From NCBI GenBank assembly GCA_041747855.1, contig JBGTEJ010000003.1, forward strand, positions 1-10,329: a stretch of DNA of 10,329 nt, read 5' to 3'. The DNA is from ZC4RG35 sp041747855. Its GTDB lineage: Bacteria > Actinomycetota > Acidimicrobiia > Spongiisociales > ZC4RG35. The translations under genes and the position numbers were made by a program. The notes beneath the pieces were generated by a model. It saw only the letters and a list, made by a program, of their open reading frames with translations. It had not been told where the DNA came from and searched no databases. Shown in pieces: positions 6,535-10,329 of this stretch; positions within the stretch are counted from its first letter, which is position 1; the number at the start of each line of letters is the position of its first letter.

Positions 6535-7197
6535 ATGTCCTGGACCGACCTCGGCGAGTGGTGGCTCGATGAGCTCGCCGACGACCCTGCCTACGAGGCG
6601 ATCACCACCCCGCTCCTGTTGCAGACTCTTCGACCTCAGTCCGGGCACCGCTACCTAGACCTAGGTTGCGGAGAGGGGCGGGTCATGCGTGCGGTGCAGG
6701 GTCTGGGCGCCCTGGTAGTGGGGGTCGACATCAACGAAAGCCTCATGGCAGGGCTGGACTCAGGGATCGTGGCCGATCTGCCTGTCGTCCCCTTGCGGGA
6801 TGATTCGGTCGACGGGGCATATGCGGTGTTGGTTTTCGAACATGTCGCCGACCACCGAGGTGTCTTTGCAGAGGCGGCCAGGGTCACCCGTGACGGTGGA
6901 GTGTTCTGCCTGGTCAGCAATCATCCTTACTGGACAGCTCCCGGGGCCACACCGATCGAAGACGACGATGGTGAAGAATTGTGGAGGCCGGGTGAGTACT
7001 TCGGACCGGGAGGCACCGACATACCCATCAGAGACCATACGGTTCGGTTCGAGCACCGCAGCATGAGCGATCTGCTCAACGGCGCGGCCGACGCGGGATG
7101 GTCGTTGGAGGCGATGTCGGAGCATCCCCATCACGATCACAGCTCACAGTCCAACGTGCCTCGTCTGCTGGCTTGCCGCTGGCGACTCACTGGTTGA
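6535..7197 (+). CDS. Class I SAM-dependent methyltransferase, substrate unknown
   Basis: A 220-residue soluble protein with the Methyltransf_11-type core. Motif I is YLDLGCGEGRV (40-50), the acidic residue at the end of strand 2 is D65 in VVGVDIN, VVPLRDDSVDGAYAVLVFEH (84-103) is the motif II region, and ARVTRDGGVFCLVSN (115-129) is the strand 5 'leader-GG' segment. The remainder (130-220), with NHPYW, an acidic stretch IEDDDGEELW and a His cluster HPHHDH (197-202), would carry substrate specificity and possibly metal contacts. The fold binds S-adenosylmethionine; whether it methylates a small molecule, lipid, quinone or protein cannot be told. It is divergent from the HTTM pair, and a hairpin follows its stop by 3 nt, so it is probably monocistronic. 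Quinone methylation is conceivable beside a carboxylase-like protein, but this is speculation. Confidence 0.8.
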   Translation: MSWTDLGEWWLDELADDPAYEAITTPLLLQTLRPQSGHRYLDLGCGEGRVMRAVQGLGALVVGVDINESLMAGLDSGIVADLPVVPLRDDSVDGAYAVLVFEHVADHRGVFAEAARVTRDGGVFCLVSNHPYWTAPGATPIEDDDGEELWRPGEYFGPGGTDIPIRDHTVRFEHRSMSDLLNGAADAGWSLEAMSEHPHHDHSSQSNVPRLLACRWRLTG

Positions 7198-7200
7198 CGG

Positions 7201-7217
7201 GCCGCACTTCGTGCGGC
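7201..7217 (+). terminator. Hairpin after the methyltransferase gene (possible terminator)
   Basis: GCCGCAC-TTC-GTGCGGC: a perfect 7-bp GC-rich stem with a 3-nt loop (or 6 bp closing a CUUCG loop), 3 nt after the TGA. No T-run follows, which is common for actinobacterial terminators but lowers certainty. Confidence 0.45.
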
Positions 7218-7249
7218 ACCCTGTCGACCTCGCTTTCGCTTCGGTCGGT

Positions 7250-7268
7250 TCCCCCGTTCCCAGGGGGA
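7250..7268 (+). repeat. Second inverted repeat upstream of uvrC
   Basis: TCCCCC, a 7-nt loop, then GGGGGA: a 6-bp stem ending 22 nt before the uvrC -10 hexamer. It may act as the second part of a tandem terminator for the methyltransferase gene or be a site in the uvrC promoter region. Only the repeat itself is seen. Confidence 0.3.
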
Positions 7269-7290
7269 CACCAGAGCCCCACTGCCGTCC

Positions 7291-7296
7291 TACCCT
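7291..7296 (+). promoter_or_regulatory. Putative -10 (TACCCT) for leaderless uvrC transcription
   Basis: TACCCT is followed by 7 nt (GAAGGTG) and the ATG at 7304, which predicts a transcript beginning at or next to the start codon. The hexamer is identical to those before the GT87-like and methyltransferase genes. It probably drives the uvrC-rapZ-yvcK operon. Confidence 0.5.
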
Positions 7297-7303
7297 GAAG
7301 GTG

Positions 7304-9133
7304 ATGTTCGAACGTCCGAAGGCTTCCGACATACCGACGCGGCCGGGTACCTATCTGTTCCGGGACAAGAACGAAAAGGTCATCTACGTGGGCAAGGCCA
7401 ACAACTTGAGGAGTCGGGTCATGTCGTACTTCGGAGTCGGTCTGGGCCCACGCACTCAGGCCATGGTCGACAACGCACGCCGAGTCGAGTGGATCATCAC
7501 CGAGTCCGATGTGGCCGCCCTGATGCTCGAGTACTCGTTGATCAAGGAACACCGCCCCCGCTTCAACATCAAGCTCGTCGACGACAAGTCGTACCCGTAT
7601 CTGGCAATCACCCGGAGTCACGAATGGCCCCGAGCCCTAGTGATGAGGGGTAAGAAACGGAAAGGAAACCAGTACTTCGGGCCTTATGCCCACACGTACG
7701 CGATCAGGAAGACCCTAGACCAGCTGCTGCGGACCTTCCCTGTCCGAACCTGCTCCAACGCCATGTTCGAACGTCAGAAAGCACAGGGGCGTCCCTGTCT
7801 GCTGTTCCACATCGAGAAGTGTTCCGGCCCTTGCATCGCGGCGGTCGACCCCGACGATTACCAGTCCATGGTCGACGGACTCGCCCGGTTCCTCGATGGT
7901 GACACCGAAGGGGTGGTATCCGACCTGGAAACAGGTATGTGGACCGCGGCAGAGCGGGAGGAGTTCGAACTGGCTGCCCGCTATCGGGATCGCATTGAAG
8001 ATGTGAGAAGGGCCATGCTCCGTCAGGAGATGGTCACCGAACGACCCGAGAACTTCGACCTGATCGCCTTTCACGGCGACGAGCTGGAAACCGCCTTCCA
8101 GGTGCTTCATGCCCGACGTGGCTGGGTGGTAGGGCGCATGGGGGTGATCGTCGACCGGGTCGAAGAACTCACCGACGCCGAACTTATGGGGAGGATAATT
8201 CGGGAGCTGTACGGCGACGAGACTCCACCACGTGAAGTGCTGGTTTCCATCGAACCGGATGAGCCAGAACTCCTCGAGGCCTGGTTGTCAGAGATCAAAG
8301 GGGCGCCCGTCAGTCTGAGGGTCCCGCGACGTGGTTCCAAGCGCCGACTCATCGAGACCACCGCAACCAACGCTGCGGAAGCGTTCGCCCGTCATCGGAT
8401 GAGCCGGCAACGTGACCACAACGCGAGGGCCAAGGCGCTCCGATCGCTCCAGATCGAGTTGGGACTTCCCGAGCCACCTCTTCGGATCGAAGCCTTTGAC
8501 ATCTCCACCCTCCAGGGGACGTCGACTGTGGCCTCGATGGTGGTGCTCGAAGACGGGCTGCCACGAAGGAACGAGTACCGCCAGTTCCGGATCAAGACCG
8601 TCGACGGTCAGGACGACTTCGCATCCATGGAAGAGGCGGTCAGACGACGGTTCAACGCCTATCTGCGGGAACGTGACCGGCCAACAGCCGAGCAGGGAAG
8701 GTTCTCCTACCCCCCGAGTCTGGTGGTTGTCGACGGGGGGCCCGGTCAGCTGGGTCGGGCGGTAAAGGTCCTCGACGAACTCGGTCTCGACATACCGGTG
8801 ATCGGACTGGCCAAGCGAATGGAAGAGGTCTATTTCCCGGGAAAACCTGAGCCGTTGCGTATCGCCAGAGATGCCGAAGCCCTTTATCTTCTCCAGCAGG
8901 TCAGAGATGAGGCACATCGGTTCGCCATCACCTACCACCGCAAGCTCAGATCCAAGTCCATGGTCGATTCGGTTCTCGACGGAGTGCCTGGAATCGGGCC
9001 GAAACGTAAACGAGACCTTTTGAGGCACTTTGGCTCGTTGAAGAAGATTCGTGAGGCGAGTCTGGACGAGTTGACGCGACTTCTGCCCGAAGCCGTTGCT
9101 GCGGACCTGTACGCTTCACTCCACGGCAACTAG
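7304..9133 (+). CDS. uvrC: Excinuclease ABC subunit UvrC
   Basis: UvrC makes both incisions around a lesion held by UvrB. The 609-residue protein is full length. The GIY-YIG nuclease domain (about 14-92) has GTYLF (15-19), VIYVGKA (26-32), LRSRV (35-39) and the metal-binding Glu E76. Four Cys with the spacing of the UvrC iron-sulfur cluster are at 150, 165, 173 and 177. The UVR motif (about 205-240) binds UvrB. The RNase H-like endonuclease domain (about 393-545) keeps its acidic and His residues: D399 (EAFDIS), D438 (DDFASM), D477 (VVVDGG) and H538 (DEAHRF). A helix-hairpin-helix domain (about 556-605, GVPGIGPKRKR) ends the protein. The start at ATG 7304 is chosen because residues MFERPKASDIPTRPG fit the family; the frame is open further upstream, but that DNA holds hairpins and the promoter. 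It heads the operon with rapZ and yvcK. Confidence 0.97.
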   Translation: MFERPKASDIPTRPGTYLFRDKNEKVIYVGKANNLRSRVMSYFGVGLGPRTQAMVDNARRVEWIITESDVAALMLEYSLIKEHRPRFNIKLVDDKSYPYLAITRSHEWPRALVMRGKKRKGNQYFGPYAHTYAIRKTLDQLLRTFPVRTCSNAMFERQKAQGRPCLLFHIEKCSGPCIAAVDPDDYQSMVDGLARFLDGDTEGVVSDLETGMWTAAEREEFELAARYRDRIEDVRRAMLRQEMVTERPENFDLIAFHGDELETAFQVLHARRGWVVGRMGVIVDRVEELTDAELMGRIIRELYGDETPPREVLVSIEPDEPELLEAWLSEIKGAPVSLRVPRRGSKRRLIETTATNAAEAFARHRMSRQRDHNARAKALRSLQIELGLPEPPLRIEAFDISTLQGTSTVASMVVLEDGLPRRNEYRQFRIKTVDGQDDFASMEEAVRRRFNAYLRERDRPTAEQGRFSYPPSLVVVDGGPGQLGRAVKVLDELGLDIPVIGLAKRMEEVYFPGKPEPLRIARDAEALYLLQQVRDEAHRFAITYHRKLRSKSMVDSVLDGVPGIGPKRKRDLLRHFGSLKKIREASLDELTRLLPEAVAADLYASLHGN

Positions 9134-9140
9134 AGGCAGC

Positions 9141-10013
9141 ATGGAACACGCCGCAAGCGACACCCCCCACGTTTTGGTAGTGACCGGTATGTCCGGTGCA
9201 GGCCGGTCAACTGCGGCAAAAGTCCTCGAAGACCTCGAATACACGGTCATCGACAACCTGCCGCCGAGCCTCCTCGAGTCGGCGGTGGCCTCTTATGACA
9301 TCCCCGAATCGGGTCTGCATCTCGCCGTCGTGATCGACGCCAGGGGGGGTCTGCCCATGGACGTCCTACGTCAGGCGCTGATAGGTCTGGAACGCGCCAA
9401 CCTGACCAGTCGGATGGTGTTCTTGGACGCTGATGACGACGTGATCGTGGAACGCTATCTCGAGAACAGACGGCCACATCCTCTCCGTCGAGATACGATC
9501 GGAGACTCGATCGCCGAAGAGAGAAAGATCCTGGCTCCCCTCCGGGAAACCGCAGATGTCGTCATAGATACCTCGAACCTCAACGTGCACGAGCTTCGAC
9601 GGGAACTCACCCAATTGTTCAGCGAGGACAACGAACCACGTCCGATGAGAGTTTCTATCCGATCGTTCGGGTACAAACACGGGACACCACGCGACCTCGA
9701 CATCATGTTCGATGTTCGATTTCTTCCTAATCCTCATTGGGTCGACGACCTGCGGGACAAGACCGGGAGGGACGCTTCGGTGAGTGAGTACGTTCTCACC
9801 GCCGACGGGGCGGACGAATTCGTCGACCAGGTCGAGGAGATGCTGACCTTTCTGATACCAAGATTCAGGAGTGAAGCCAAGTCCTACCTGTCAATCGGAA
9901 TCGGCTGCACTGGTGGTCATCACCGGTCCGTGGCGATCGCCGAACAACTCGCCTCCAGGCTGTCTTCCCATGGGGTTCGCGCCGCCGTCACCCATCGGGA
10001 CATTGATAAATGA
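9141..10013 (+). CDS. rapZ: RNase adapter RapZ / YvcJ-type nucleotide-binding protein
   Basis: A 290-residue P-loop protein of the RapZ (YvcJ, UPF0042) family. In E. coli RapZ binds GlcN6P and directs RNase E to GlmZ sRNA; in actinobacteria the role is less clear. Visible: Walker A GMSGAGRS (16-23, Arg in place of the classic Lys, as in other actinobacterial members), DNLP (38-41), FLDADDD Walker B-like (94-100), NRRPHPL (109-115), and the C-terminal domain with SFGYKHG (175-181), DVRFLPNPHW (191-200) and GCTGGHHRSV (255-264). His at 260 stands where Lys or Gln is usual. Start: ATG at 9141, 7 nt after the uvrC stop, with AGAGG (9132-9136) overlapping that stop; this suggests translation coupled to uvrC. 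The ATGA at its end overlaps the start of yvcK. Confidence 0.95.
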   Translation: MEHAASDTPHVLVVTGMSGAGRSTAAKVLEDLEYTVIDNLPPSLLESAVASYDIPESGLHLAVVIDARGGLPMDVLRQALIGLERANLTSRMVFLDADDDVIVERYLENRRPHPLRRDTIGDSIAEERKILAPLRETADVVIDTSNLNVHELRRELTQLFSEDNEPRPMRVSIRSFGYKHGTPRDLDIMFDVRFLPNPHWVDDLRDKTGRDASVSEYVLTADGADEFVDQVEEMLTFLIPRFRSEAKSYLSIGIGCTGGHHRSVAIAEQLASRLSSHGVRAAVTHRDIDK

Positions 10014-10329
10014 CGGTGCAGACCCAGACCGAACTACAGCAACTGCTCCTGGCCCCGAACGGACCGGTGGTGACCGCGATAGGTGGAGGGCATGGTCAGG
10101 CCGCGGCGTTGGAAGCCATCCAGAGCTACGCCGGTGAGATCGCCGCTCTGGTCACCGTTGCCGACAACGGTGGATCATCGGGCCGTTTGACACGAAGAGG
10201 AATCCCGCCACCCGGGGACGTGCGCCGCTGTCTCTTGGCCCTGACACCCGACCCCTCCCTTTGGTCGGAGCTGTTCGCTTACCGATTCGAAGGGGGCGAC
10301 CTGCACGACCACTCCTTGGGCAACCTGAT
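10010..10329 (+). CDS. yvcK: YvcK/GluK-type gluconeogenesis factor (3'-truncated by window edge)
   Basis: The first 106 residues of a YvcK (UPF0052, CofD-like) protein. The family binds UDP-sugars or nucleotides; in Firmicutes and mycobacteria it links carbon metabolism and peptidoglycan synthesis. Visible: VTAIGGGHGQAA (21-32, the nucleotide-binding Gly loop in its actinobacterial GGGHG form), ALVTVADNGGSSGRL (46-60), PPPGDVRRCLLAL (67-79) and HDHSLGNL (99-106). The family consensus for the second motif is, as I recall it, VADDGGSSG; here the second Asp is Asn (N53). The start ATG overlaps the rapZ stop as ATGA (10010-10013), so the two are translationally coupled. In many actinobacteria whiA comes next; it would lie outside the window. 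Confidence 0.95.
   Translation, partial: MTVQTQTELQQLLLAPNGPVVTAIGGGHGQAAALEAIQSYAGEIAALVTVADNGGSSGRLTRRGIPPPGDVRRCLLALTPDPSLWSELFAYRFEGGDLHDHSLGNL

Noticed and set aside
7211..7303. Longer uvrC reading frame from the GTG at 7211 (or a start at GTG 7301)
   Set aside because: The extra 31 residues do not resemble UvrC and cover a hairpin and the -10 hexamer; family homology begins at the ATG at 7304. GTG 7301 lies only 4 nt after the hexamer.
8288..9028. Minus-strand open frame of 246 codons inside uvrC
   Set aside because: It is antisense to the conserved RNase H and HhH domains of UvrC and shows no motif; a shadow frame.
9912..9941. His in place of Lys in the CTGGKHRSV motif of RapZ
   Set aside because: This position varies in the family (Gln in many Firmicutes, as I recall), so the change is not remarkable by itself.

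Overview
The window looks like a chromosomal segment of a high-GC actinobacterium. The evidence is the gene order uvrC-rapZ-yvcK, a RapZ P-loop with Arg in place of Lys (GMSGAGRS), the GGGHG nucleotide-binding loop of YvcK, strong G/C bias at third codon positions, and several genes that seem to start without a leader behind a TANNNT -10 element. A lineage such as Acidimicrobiia would fit, but the sequence alone does not settle it.

Layout. (1) 3-2759: uvrA, lacking only its first ~20 codons. (2) 2892-3836: a multi-pass membrane protein resembling GT87/DUF2029 polyprenol-phosphate-sugar mannosyltransferases, with an atypical C-terminus. (3) 3837-4357: about 520 bp without a convincing intact gene. 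On the minus strand it holds two hydrophobic in-frame reading segments separated by one TAA, probably a decayed membrane-protein gene. (4) 4358-5335: a UDP-glucuronate decarboxylase (UDP-xylose synthase) of the extended SDR family. (5) 6460-5313, minus strand: a two-gene overlapping operon. A small one-helix protein is followed by an HTTM-domain membrane protein. Together they look like the C- and N-terminal parts of a vitamin K-dependent gamma-carboxylase-like protein encoded as two genes. (6) 6535-7197: a class I SAM-dependent methyltransferase, divergent from the pair. (7) 7304-10329: the conserved block uvrC-rapZ-yvcK, with a 7-nt gap and then an ATGA overlap; yvcK runs off the window.

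How the genes work together. UvrA and UvrC are the damage-recognition and dual-incision proteins of nucleotide excision repair; uvrB is not in the window. RapZ and YvcK are P-loop and CofD-like regulators tied to cell-envelope precursor and carbon metabolism. Between the two repair genes lies a variable cassette of envelope and accessory functions (GT87-like, UXS, HTTM pair, methyltransferase) on both strands.

The most interesting parts are the split carboxylase-like pair, which keeps the His/Lys/His residues I associate with the eukaryotic enzyme's active site, and the repeated element TACCCT placed 6-7 nt before three start codons (GT87-like, methyltransferase, uvrC), which suggests leaderless transcripts. 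One of these elements sits in the centre of a perfect inverted repeat.
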